Origin: Salinispirillum sp049115955
GTDB lineage: Bacteria > Pseudomonadota > Gammaproteobacteria > Pseudomonadales > Natronospirillaceae
Assembly: GCA_049115955.1 (NCBI GenBank)
Contig: JAGDZJ010000003.1
Coordinates: forward strand, 123,265 to 187,264
Length of the DNA: 64,000 nt
Reading direction: 5' to 3'
In this document: piece by piece, positions 53,003-60,775 of the stretch
Position numbering within the stretch: the first letter of the stretch is position 1
Layout: every line of letters begins with the position of its first letter
Program-made: the position numbers and the translations under genes
Notes under the pieces: model-generated
Seen by the model: the letters and a program-made list of their open reading frames with translations, nothing else
Told to the model about the DNA's origin: nothing
Databases searched by the model: none

Positions 53003-54387
53003 TCGTTATCTTCCTCCAATGGCAGTTCGCTGTCCGATTCATCGACCAGTGCCAAGTGTTTTTTATTTCGCGCGCCCAGTTTTCGCAGGTTCTCAACGCG
53101 GCCGACCAAGTTACCCCGCCCGCTGGACAGTCGATTCATGGACTGGTCCATGCTTTCTTGGGTTTTGCGCAGGTGTTTCTGCACGTCTTGCAGTGAATCG
53201 GTAAACCGTACGAAATGGTCGTAGAGCTTGCCCGCCTCTTCAGCGATGGTCCGCGCGTTGCGGTTTTGCTGCTCGTTGCGCCAGATGTTGTGAATGGTTT
53301 TAAGCACCGCCAACAGCGTGCTGGGGCTGACCAGAATAATGTTGCGATCAAACGCATCGCGGAACAACTGCGGGTCGTTTTCCATGGCCAGCAAAAATGC
53401 CGCTTCGATCGGCACAAACATCAGCACGAAGTCGAGTGTCTTCAACTCGGCGATGTCTTCGTAGTTCTTTGCGGTGAGATTTTCCATCTGGTTGCGCACG
53501 GCTTTTAAGTGCCCTTTCAGATGCAGCGCCCGCTCGTCGTCTTCGGTATTGCAGTAACGTTCAAAACTGACCAGCGATACCTTGGCGTCGACAATCACGT
53601 CCTTCTGGTCTGGCAGGTGAATCACCGCATCCGGTTGCTGGCGACTGCCATCTTTACCGGTGAAGCTGAGCTGCGTGTCGTATTCGTGGCCCTTGCGCAA
53701 CCCACTCTCTTCCAGAATGCGTTCCAGTAGCATTTCGCCCCAGTTGCCTTGCAGCTTCTTTTCGCCTTTCAGGGCATTGGTCAGAGCACGGGCTTCTTGG
53801 TTCATTTCTTCGTTGAGCTGGCGCAAGCTGGCAAGCTGCAAGCGCAATTCACGTCGATCATCGGTGTCTTTCTCATACACTTGCTCGACGCGCTGGCGGA
53901 AGTCCTTTAACTGCTCGCGCATGGGCTGCATAAGATTGTTGAGATTGTCTTGGCTGGACTTAGCGAAAGTCTGCTGCTTTTGCTCAAAAATACGGTTAGC
54001 CAGATTCTCAAACTGGCTGTTCAGACGCTGCTCGGAGTTTTCCAACAATGCGATTTTTTCCGCCATTTGACGGCGTTCACTGTCGAGTTCGCTGCGCGCC
54101 AAGGCCAGTTCTCGTTCGAGCTGGCTACGCGTATTAAACCAGCTGCGCTCGGACTGCCGCAGTTCATCCTCTAAACGTTCATTGGCCGAACGTTGCGTTT
54201 CAATCTGTTCGCGTTGCTGCTGAACTTGCGGGCGCAATACCGCCAACTCTGCCCATGCTCGCTCACGTTCAACCGCCAAACGCTGACCGCGCCACAGCGA
54301 CCAGCCCGCAAGGGAAAGACTCGACAAGGCGACCAATGCGCCAAGCCAAAAAGCCGGTGAAGCGGCAAAAAGGGTGTCCAAAAGCAT
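52999..54387 (-). CDS. rmuC: DNA recombination protein RmuC
   Basis: RmuC is a membrane-tethered nuclease-like protein that limits DNA inversions and degrades foreign DNA in several bacteria. The 462-residue protein has an N-terminal helix (about 11-32), a long coiled coil (about 35-170), and the conserved C-terminal region with MLLERILEESGLRKGHEYDTQ, DAVIHLPDQKDVIVDAKVSL and FVPIEAAFLLAM. The DAKVSL stretch is the nuclease-like core. It overlaps the downstream dehydrogenase gene by 4 bases. The upstream gene runs the other way. Confidence 0.93.
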   Translation of the reverse strand: MLLDTLFAASPAFWLGALVALSSLSLAGWSLWRGQRLAVERERAWAELAVLRPQVQQQREQIETQRSANERLEDELRQSERSWFNTRSQLERELALARSELDSERRQMAEKIALLENSEQRLNSQFENLANRIFEQKQQTFAKSSQDNLNNLMQPMREQLKDFRQRVEQVYEKDTDDRRELRLQLASLRQLNEEMNQEARALTNALKGEKKLQGNWGEMLLERILEESGLRKGHEYDTQLSFTGKDGSRQQPDAVIHLPDQKDVIVDAKVSLVSFERYCNTEDDERALHLKGHLKAVRNQMENLTAKNYEDIAELKTLDFVLMFVPIEAAFLLAMENDPQLFRDAFDRNIILVSPSTLLAVLKTIHNIWRNEQQNRNARTIAEEAGKLYDHFVRFTDSLQDVQKHLRKTQESMDQSMNRLSSGRGNLVGRVENLRKLGARNKKHLALVDESDSELPLEEDNE

Positions 54388-54491
54388 GCCTGTTCCTTTG
54401 AGTTTTTAACCAATAACATCGTGCGAACGACTTCAATTCTGCTATCTTACACTTACAACGTTCTTGGTGACATCATAGCTGCAGGGGAAAC

Positions 54492-54818
54492 ATGGCCAGT
54501 ACAACTATTCTCGAAGCGACAGAAAAACTTGACCAGTTTATCCATGTTCTGGACGATCTGTACTGGGAAGCCAGTCTGATGGAGCACAAGGATATTCTGC
54601 ATAATCTGGCACGCAATCTGACCGATGAGCTGATTGAATTGCATAAAGTCAGCATCCAGGACGGTCATTTTAAATACGAACCCATCAGCGAACAATTGCG
54701 CACCATCAGCCCGCAACTGGCTTGGCTGGGTGACAATTTAAGCCTAATTGCTCGCCGTACTCGTACATTCAGCGATGCGCAGCCCTTAGTGCGCGAAATA
54801 CAGCTGCTGATCAATTGA
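54492..54818 (+). CDS. Hypothetical protein, 108 residues, upstream of asparaginase
   Basis: I do not recognise this family. The 108-residue protein is small, soluble and predicted mostly alpha-helical, with no signal peptide or transmembrane helix. It begins with a Thr-rich leader (ASTTILEATEKL), followed by several amphipathic helices (FIHVLDDLYWEASLMEHKDILHNL). An AGGGGA site lies 6 bases before the ATG. The TGA stop is followed by the asparaginase ATG after two bases, so it is cotranscribed and probably conserved with that gene. Confidence 0.72.
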   Translation: MASTTILEATEKLDQFIHVLDDLYWEASLMEHKDILHNLARNLTDELIELHKVSIQDGHFKYEPISEQLRTISPQLAWLGDNLSLIARRTRTFSDAQPLVREIQLLIN

Positions 54819-54820
54819 CC

Positions 54821-55798
54821 ATGAAATTACTACTGATCTATACCGGTGGCACCATCGGCATGGTGCCGTCCGACCGTGGCTGGCGCCCCCAGCCCGGATA
54901 TTTGGAATCTCGTATCCGAGCACACGTGCGTCAGGAAGGCGTAGCGCTGGATTTCGACTGGTTGGAATACTCGCCACTGATCGATTCATCCCAGATCAAC
55001 ACGGAACACTGGAACAAGTTGGCGGAGGACCTCATTGCCAACTATGACGATTACGACGGTTTCGTGGTTCTGCACGGCACCGACACCATGGCCTACACTA
55101 CTGCGGCGCTGAGCTTTATGCTGCGTGGTACGCGCAAGCCAGTCGTGGTCACCGGCAGCCAAGTGCCCGTTTGGGAAGCCCATACGGATGGCTTGGACAA
55201 CGTGGTATTGGCGCTGCACCATGCCCAGCGCAAAGATTTACATGAAGTCTATTTGGCCTTCAACCATTCGCTGTTTCACGGTGCACATGTCACGAAAGTA
55301 GACACTGATGGGTTTAAAACCTTTGACGCACCGCACGGCGTTTATTTAGCAGAAGTAAAACCCGGTGAGCCCGCGCAGCCGCGTTTTATTCCGTCGAGCG
55401 GTGAGCCTATAGAGATATATCATTGTTTGCCGGGCATACCCTTGACCGGTCTGCGTGCGCTGCTTAAAACCAAGCCAAGAGCATTGATCATGCTGACCTA
55501 CGGCAGTGGCAACGCACCGGACACCCCGGAATTGCGTGACCTGCTTACTATGGCAAACCAGCAAGGTACCTTGCTGATCAACCGCAGTCAGTGTTATCGC
55601 GCGAGTGTGGACATGGATCGTTACGAGGCAGCCGCTGCGCTGCGTGAAACCGGCATGATTGGCAGCGGCACCATGACGCTAGAAGCCTTGGTCGCCAAGC
55701 TGCGCGTGCTCTTTACCGTCTTTGATTCCGACATCGATATTGCACAACATCTGTTAACACCGTGGACGCAAGAGCTACCGCTTCCTAAAGCGCATTAG
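54821..55798 (+). CDS. ansA: L-asparaginase, cytoplasmic type I
   Basis: This enzyme hydrolyses asparagine to aspartate and ammonia. The 325-residue protein, without a signal peptide, fits the cytoplasmic type I (AnsA). The first threonine nucleophile lies in LIYTGGTIGMV and the second in VVLHGTDTMAYT. The GSQVPV and KTFDAPHG blocks follow, as does LLINRSQCYR later. The start is ATG 54821; a TTG at 54815 lies inside the stop of the upstream gene and is unlikely. It is tightly linked to the upstream 108-residue gene. Confidence 0.94.
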   Translation: MKLLLIYTGGTIGMVPSDRGWRPQPGYLESRIRAHVRQEGVALDFDWLEYSPLIDSSQINTEHWNKLAEDLIANYDDYDGFVVLHGTDTMAYTTAALSFMLRGTRKPVVVTGSQVPVWEAHTDGLDNVVLALHHAQRKDLHEVYLAFNHSLFHGAHVTKVDTDGFKTFDAPHGVYLAEVKPGEPAQPRFIPSSGEPIEIYHCLPGIPLTGLRALLKTKPRALIMLTYGSGNAPDTPELRDLLTMANQQGTLLINRSQCYRASVDMDRYEAAAALRETGMIGSGTMTLEALVAKLRVLFTVFDSDIDIAQHLLTPWTQELPLPKAH

Positions 55799-55833
55799 CG
55801 TTACATTACAATTTAAGGTAACCGCATTTCATT

Positions 55834-57024
55834 ATGACCTCCACCACCACCCACTGGACTGCATTTTGGTTCTCTTCCATCATTCTTCGCTTGCTGTTTC
55901 TGGCCCTTATGCTGGGCCTAGCAAGTGCAGCCGTTTTTCCGGTATTGAGTACGCATCTAGCCACCGGTCTGGGCATTTCACCACTTTGGATTGGTTTGTT
56001 TTTCTTACTCAACACGGCGGCAGGCATTGGCGTGAGCCATTATTTAGCTAAAGCGTCAGACAAAGGCCTGAGCCGTATTGGTATACTCTGGGTGGCAGTG
56101 ACGGTCAGTGCACTCGGCGCCATCGCGATGGGCTATACCACCCACTACGGCCTGCTATTGGTCCTTGGTATGCTTTGGTTTGGCTTGTCCTCTACGGCGC
56201 AGCCTCAACTCTTTGCGTTGGCGCGCGAACAAGTCGATGATGAACATGCCGCGTTGTTTCAATCGGTTCTACGAGCCAGCATATCTTTGAGTTGGATTGC
56301 GGGCCCGCCTTTGGCTTATCTGCTGTTTGAAGCCATCGGTTTTACCCGCTTGATGTGGATTACCGGCGGTATGTTCTTTATATCACTGCTGTTGCTGCCG
56401 GGCCTCAAAGACTCTGCACTGGTGGCCGCAGAACAAGTGCCACTGCCCGCCAATCGGCGCATTAAATGGCTTTTCATCATGCTGGCAGCCGTCTTCGCCG
56501 CCAACAGTATGTACATCGTCTATATGCCACTGTATCTGCGCGAGACCTTGGGCATTATGGGCATAGCGCCGGGGCTGCTGATGGGTTTAGCGGCAGGATT
56601 GGAGATCCCACTGATGGTCGGTGCTGGAGCCATGGCGCACCGCTGGCCGCTGTTTCGACCGTTGTGGATCGCCGTGTTCGGGGGCGCAGTGTTCTATTTA
56701 GGTATCTATCTGTTTTCGAGTTTTGCTTGGCTGTTGGTGCTGCAGATCTTTAACGCCCTGCTCATTGGGTTAGCCGCAGGCATTGGTATCAGCGTCTTTC
56801 AGGCCTTGATGCGTGATCGCCTTGGTATGGCCTCGACCCTGTACTCCAATGCCATTAAGACCGGCGGGCTAGTCGGAGCGGGGCTTGGTGGTTTATTGGC
56901 AGAGGTAGCCGGGTATCAAAACGTCTTTTTGGGCAGCTTAGCGCTCATTGGGGTGGCCATTTTGGCGCTATGGCAATGTGCACACCCTCGACACAATGCA
57001 TTGAAAAGCCGCACCGCCCTATAA
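55834..57024 (+). CDS. Major facilitator transporter, sugar-efflux (Set) type
   Basis: This is a 396-residue, twelve-helix inner-membrane transporter of the major facilitator superfamily. It resembles the SetA/SetB/SotB sugar-efflux group, with LGISPLWIGLFFLLNTAAGI in the second helix, YLAKASDKGLSR in the loop after helix 2, and ARAGEQVD-like QLFALAREQVDDEHAALFQS in the middle. The transported sugar is unknown. The nearest AAGG site (about 55816-55819) is 14 bases from ATG 55834, rather distant. It may be read with the asparaginase gene 35 bases upstream. Confidence 0.85.
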   Translation: MTSTTTHWTAFWFSSIILRLLFLALMLGLASAAVFPVLSTHLATGLGISPLWIGLFFLLNTAAGIGVSHYLAKASDKGLSRIGILWVAVTVSALGAIAMGYTTHYGLLLVLGMLWFGLSSTAQPQLFALAREQVDDEHAALFQSVLRASISLSWIAGPPLAYLLFEAIGFTRLMWITGGMFFISLLLLPGLKDSALVAAEQVPLPANRRIKWLFIMLAAVFAANSMYIVYMPLYLRETLGIMGIAPGLLMGLAAGLEIPLMVGAGAMAHRWPLFRPLWIAVFGGAVFYLGIYLFSSFAWLLVLQIFNALLIGLAAGIGISVFQALMRDRLGMASTLYSNAIKTGGLVGAGLGGLLAEVAGYQNVFLGSLALIGVAILALWQCAHPRHNALKSRTAL

Positions 57025-57397
57025 AGGCAGCACATTTAGTGGGCGCGGTGCACCAAAATGAATTCCAATGCGTACACCTTAACGATAGAACAACGAAGAA
57101 TGTGCCCTATACGAACAGTGGACTCGTCGCGTCAGCCCTTGCAGGGCAGGCGTTTCGTGCGTTGGTTGAAATTTTTATATCATTAATAGATGACTGGCAT
57201 GACCTGTGCAATATCAATATTGCACTCGCTGAATACAGGATGAATTCGGCTTTGATGAAGGACTATCGTTTGCTGGGCAATCTTTCCCCCGCGGCTACTG
57301 GGTAGTCGCGGGGTTCTTTTATTGTGCCCGGTGACGGGCGATATACCGACAATGCAAAACGCAAGAGCGGATGCCGGTAATCTTGGAGTGTCGAGTT
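57025..57397 (+). promoter_or_regulatory. Structured leader or small RNA region upstream of folM
   Basis: This 373-base region has no convincing gene. Structures found: an inverted repeat GTGCAATAT/ATATTGCAC (57206-57225, 2-base gap), a possible 16-codon frame MKDYRLLGNLSPAATG (57255-57305), and a strong Rho-independent terminator at 57287-57320. The folM ribosome binding site and ATG lie 77 bases further on. The layout could be an attenuator, a small RNA gene with its own terminator, or the 3' end of the transporter transcript. Only the hairpin and terminator are certain. Confidence 0.5.
57287..57320 (+). terminator. Rho-independent terminator in the folM leader
   Basis: CCCCGCGGCTAC (57287-57298) and GTAGTCGCGGGG (57302-57313) form a 12-bp stem with one G-U pair and a 3-base loop. 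TTCTTTTATT follows. It ends whatever is transcribed from the transporter or from a promoter in the gap. Confidence 0.88.
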
Positions 57398-58108
57398 ATG
57401 GTCGTATTAATTACCGGTGTGGGTAGACGTCTTGGCTTAACCTTAGCGCAGCACTTTTTGGCGCGTGGCGATCAGGTCATTGGTACTTTCCGCCTGCATT
57501 ACCCTGAGGTTGACGAGTTACGCGCTCAAGGCGCTGACGTCGCCGAGCTGGAGCTTACCGATCTAGCTGCAGTACAGCAATGGGCTGCAGAGAAAGCTCT
57601 GCAATACCCTTCTTTGGATGTCCTGATCCACAATGCCTCGGCGTTCAAACCCACCGCTGACGATACAGCACAAGGTTTAGCCGATCTCGCCACGTTCAAC
57701 TGCGTGCACATGCAAGTGCCGTATATTCTCAATGAGACGTTTAGCCCTAACTTGCGCGCCAGCTCCCAGCCTCATGGCAACATCATTCACATTACCGACA
57801 TCTATGTGAAAAAGCCTAACCCTACATTCAGCCTGTATTGCGCCAGCAAAGCCGGCCTACAAAGCCTGAATGACAGCTATGCCCAATCGTTGGCCCCGCA
57901 TGTTCGCGTGAACGCAATACAGCCGGGCCCCTTGGCTTTTTTACCCGAGCACTCGGAGGCTGCAAAAGAAAAGGTGCTTGCCGCCACTCCATTGGCAGCT
58001 CTAGGCGGCTTTACTCCCGTTGTGCAGGCAGTCGACTTCATTTTGCACAATGACTATCTGACCGGCGCCAGCCTAGCCATTGATGGAGGACGTTCGTTAG
58101 TTCTTTAG
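57398..58108 (+). CDS. folM: Dihydromonapterin reductase FolM
   Basis: FolM is a short-chain dehydrogenase that reduces dihydromonapterin to tetrahydromonapterin and can also reduce dihydrofolate. The 236-residue protein has the glycine motif LITGVGRRLGL and the NAD(P)H-binding HNASAF block. It resembles E. coli FolM in HYPEVDELRAQGAD and in the catalytic YCASKAGL with the active-site Tyr and Lys, and ends DGGRSLVL. GGAG 9 bases before ATG 57398 sets the start; an upstream ATG at 57371 lacks a site. The C-terminal 12 bases overlap the convergent RbgA-type gene. Confidence 0.88.
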   Translation: MVVLITGVGRRLGLTLAQHFLARGDQVIGTFRLHYPEVDELRAQGADVAELELTDLAAVQQWAAEKALQYPSLDVLIHNASAFKPTADDTAQGLADLATFNCVHMQVPYILNETFSPNLRASSQPHGNIIHITDIYVKKPNPTFSLYCASKAGLQSLNDSYAQSLAPHVRVNAIQPGPLAFLPEHSEAAKEKVLAATPLAALGGFTPVVQAVDFILHNDYLTGASLAIDGGRSLVL

Positions 58109-59005
58109 GTCTGAGTCTGAGTCCGGTTCCGGCTCCGGATCAATCTCTGGCTCGGGTGGCAACAACCGATACGGTAACTGCCGATTAGGTTCTTCTAAGC
58201 TGATGCGTCCCAGCTTGCCGGCGCGCAATTCGTTCAAAACGATTTCACTGGCTTTGTGCAAGTCGATATCGCCATCACGAATACAGCCGCGCCGCTGCGC
58301 GATGTCGGCCAGCACAAGGCTCGCATCGTCCGACGACTCATCGACTTGGTAGCGCTTCGCCAACGCGCCGCCGTAACGCTGTAACAAATAGTCCACCGCG
58401 AACAAAGCGACTTCTTCAAACTCCATTGCAGTAGCACGAATGGCACCGCTGGTTGCCAACCGATAACCCGCTAACAAGTCACCGGGTGAGGGCTGCATGA
58501 TGCCGGGCGTGTCCAACAGTTGGAAATATTTTCCTGCTGCTACCTTTTGCTGGTTCTTGGTGACCGCAGGTTCGTTACCGGTATTAGCCACCTTACGTCC
58601 AGCCAAGGCGTTGATCAGCGTGGACTTGCCCACATTAGGAATGCCGGCAATCAACGCTCGTACGGGCTTACCTGGAATACCACGACGAGGCACCATGTCC
58701 TTACACAACTGCGGAATGTCCTGTAAGCGGCGGCGTTCGCCCGTGTGTGTAGCGTACGCGGTGATGCCTGCTTGCTGGTTGTACCACGCCAACCATTTCT
58801 TTGTGACCGACGCATCTGCCAGATCTGTTTTATTCAGAATCATTAAGCAGGGTTTTTCGCCGCGAATTTCTTCCAACAACGTATTACGACTGGCCAATGG
58901 CAGACGCGCATCCAACACTTCGATCATGACATCGACTTGGTGAATGATTTCGCGGATTTTCCGCTGGGCCTTGTGCATATGGCCCGGATACCAGTGAATC
59001 TGCAA
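58097..59005 (-). CDS. Ribosome biogenesis GTPase, RbgA/YlqF type
   Basis: This is a circularly permuted GTPase of the YlqF/RbgA family, which helps assemble the large ribosomal subunit. The order of the nucleotide motifs shows the permutation: NKTD (G4) at 58-61 comes before GIPNVGKST (G1) at 121-129 and DTPG (G3) at 165-168. The N-terminus begins IHWYPGHMHKAQRKI, the family signature. The C-terminal tail is unusually acidic and proline-rich (PPEPEIDPEPEPDSDSD). The 302-residue protein overlaps the end of folM by 12 bases. The PLP-enzyme gene lies 13 bases upstream on the same strand. Confidence 0.92.
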   Translation of the reverse strand: MQIHWYPGHMHKAQRKIREIIHQVDVMIEVLDARLPLASRNTLLEEIRGEKPCLMILNKTDLADASVTKKWLAWYNQQAGITAYATHTGERRRLQDIPQLCKDMVPRRGIPGKPVRALIAGIPNVGKSTLINALAGRKVANTGNEPAVTKNQQKVAAGKYFQLLDTPGIMQPSPGDLLAGYRLATSGAIRATAMEFEEVALFAVDYLLQRYGGALAKRYQVDESSDDASLVLADIAQRRGCIRDGDIDLHKASEIVLNELRAGKLGRISLEEPNRQLPYRLLPPEPEIDPEPEPDSDSDLKN

Positions 59006-59018
59006 GGTTAGGTCTGCC

Positions 59019-59912
59019 TTATAGTGTTTCGCGACATTGTACGCGCTTGACGCCGGTTTCCCAATCCCGACGCCCCTGCAACCCGCCAGTATGTATCAAT
59101 ATCCATGAGGAGCCTGGCTCCAACTGACCGGCTAATAACCTCTGCCAGAATTGCCAAGCGACCTTTAAGGTATAAACGGGGTCCAGCACAACACCGAACT
59201 GCTGAGTAAAAAAGTCATCGAAGGCTATTTCTTCGTTGGTGTGCCGACCAAAGCCTCGGCCAGCGCCGGGCCATACTTCGAATGCAGGGAGGTGATAGAC
59301 AGTGGTGAGTTCATTCAATAGCGACGCGAACGGTTTAACCACAGGCACAGCCACTACAGAGTGCTGTGGCGACAGCGCGGTCACCAACCCAGCGAGGGTA
59401 CCACCTGAGCCGACAGGCACCAGTACATGGGATGCTTCGGGCAATTGCTTTGCCAATTGTTCGCCCCAAGCCCGCACGCCGGAAACACCCAGCTCACCCG
59501 TCCCGCCTTCCGGAATGATCATGGCACCTGGCCAGCTCGCCTGCGCATTGATCGTCCATTGTGGGGTATAGCGTTGCTTATACTGGTGCCGCGAAACGAA
59601 GTGCACGCACATACCCCAACGCAAGCAATCCGCCAAGGTCGCCGTCATGCCCTGTGTAGCATGGCCGCGCACCCAACCGGTGCTGCGCCAACCGCGTTGC
59701 TGGCATGCATAGGCTAAGGCATGCAAATGATTTGAATGACGCCCACCAAACGACAGCAGATGACGGCAACCTTCGACTTCTGCTGCCTGCAACCACGGTT
59801 GTAGTTTGTGCCATTTGTTACCGGAGATCACCGCGTGATTGAGATCTTCACGCCAGACAAATAGGGATATGCTTTTTTGAGACAGCAGAGGGTGTACTAA
59901 GGCTTGCAACAC
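59019..59912 (-). CDS. PLP-dependent enzyme, D-cysteine desulfhydrase/ACC deaminase family
   Basis: This is a 297-residue fold-type II pyridoxal-phosphate enzyme of the D-cysteine desulfhydrase/1-aminocyclopropane-1-carboxylate deaminase family. The PLP lysine is K33 in SGNKWHKL, and the substrate serine region is SFGGRHSNHLHALAYA. The phosphate-binding loop VGSGGTLAGL follows (near 165-174). The final HTGGLQG is the family signature near the C-terminus. Which activity it has cannot be told; desulfhydration of D-cysteine or a related amino acid is most likely. The stop of the upstream coiled-coil gene lies 4 bases before this start. Confidence 0.87.
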   Translation of the reverse strand: MLQALVHPLLSQKSISLFVWREDLNHAVISGNKWHKLQPWLQAAEVEGCRHLLSFGGRHSNHLHALAYACQQRGWRSTGWVRGHATQGMTATLADCLRWGMCVHFVSRHQYKQRYTPQWTINAQASWPGAMIIPEGGTGELGVSGVRAWGEQLAKQLPEASHVLVPVGSGGTLAGLVTALSPQHSVVAVPVVKPFASLLNELTTVYHLPAFEVWPGAGRGFGRHTNEEIAFDDFFTQQFGVVLDPVYTLKVAWQFWQRLLAGQLEPGSSWILIHTGGLQGRRDWETGVKRVQCRETL

Positions 59913-59916
59913 GGCG

Positions 59917-60669
59917 TCAACCCGCCTCTGTGCGCTTTTTTTCCTGCAGACGTTTGCTGTATTCGGCTTTCAGTTGTCGTACATGCTGTTCAAGTCGTTG
60001 GTTGAAAGCCTTCGCCGACAACACTTGTTTCTGCGCCGACTCCAGTTCTTGGCTCAGCGTTTGCACTTTGCGCTGCCACTGCTCATCACGCTGCTGATAA
60101 TGCCGCACCCGCTCTCGTGCCGCCTTAAGCTCCATCTCCATCGACTCTAGACGCGAACGGCCACCGACTTGATCGCTGGCAACACGGGTTAATACAGGGA
60201 CATCGGGTTCAGCCAACGGCGCAGTACTTTTTGTAGAAGTGGTTGTGCCCGGTAACAGCCCTAGGCGATTGCGCTTTAAGGCCCGTTCAATTTCACGGTA
60301 GGGATCATGAACAGATCGCCCAAACGGCTCCCAAAGATGGTCGCGGAATTTTGTTGGGCCTTGCGAGCGGCAGGTCAGCTTAGGCATGGTCTTACACAAC
60401 CGAGGCCCCGGCTTACCACGCTCCGCCATCTCTCGCAGCGGCACATTCCATTTTGAATCGACGCGCCCGCGCGAATCGAAAGCCAGCACAAAGAACACCA
60501 GAGCGGTTACCGTCAACGCTTCATCCAACTGCGCATAGACCGCACTGGCTACCGAGCTAGAGAAATGCGGCAGCGGTACCACGCCATCTAACACTGCGGC
60601 AAACTCGCTGTAGAGCATTTCTTTGCTCACTTGCCCGTCAGTGAAGAAGAATACCGCTTCTGAATGCAC
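59917..60669 (-). CDS. Hypothetical protein with C-terminal coiled coil
   Basis: I do not recognise a named family. The 250-residue protein has a hydrophobic, possibly membrane-associated stretch (LDEALTVTALVFFVLAFD, about 48-65) and a soluble central region with Cys (LCKTMPKLTCRS). A Pro/Thr-rich linker (TTTSTKSTAPLAEPDVP) leads into a C-terminal coiled coil (about 170-250, Glu/Lys/Arg/Gln-rich). The start is GTG 60669, with GGAGAG 6 bases upstream. It may be cotranscribed with the PLP-enzyme gene 4 bases downstream. The coiled coil suggests a structural or assembly role; that is inference. Confidence 0.68.
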   Translation of the reverse strand: MHSEAVFFFTDGQVSKEMLYSEFAAVLDGVVPLPHFSSSVASAVYAQLDEALTVTALVFFVLAFDSRGRVDSKWNVPLREMAERGKPGPRLCKTMPKLTCRSQGPTKFRDHLWEPFGRSVHDPYREIERALKRNRLGLLPGTTTSTKSTAPLAEPDVPVLTRVASDQVGGRSRLESMEMELKAARERVRHYQQRDEQWQRKVQTLSQELESAQKQVLSAKAFNQRLEQHVRQLKAEYSKRLQEKKRTEAG

Positions 60670-60775
60670 ACATCTCTCCGCGCCGTTATGAATAACAAAG
60701 TCACATTATGCACGTGTAAGTGCAAGGCACAATGCCGTGAACCGAGCCGTTGAGCAGTGACTTCTAGAATTCACC

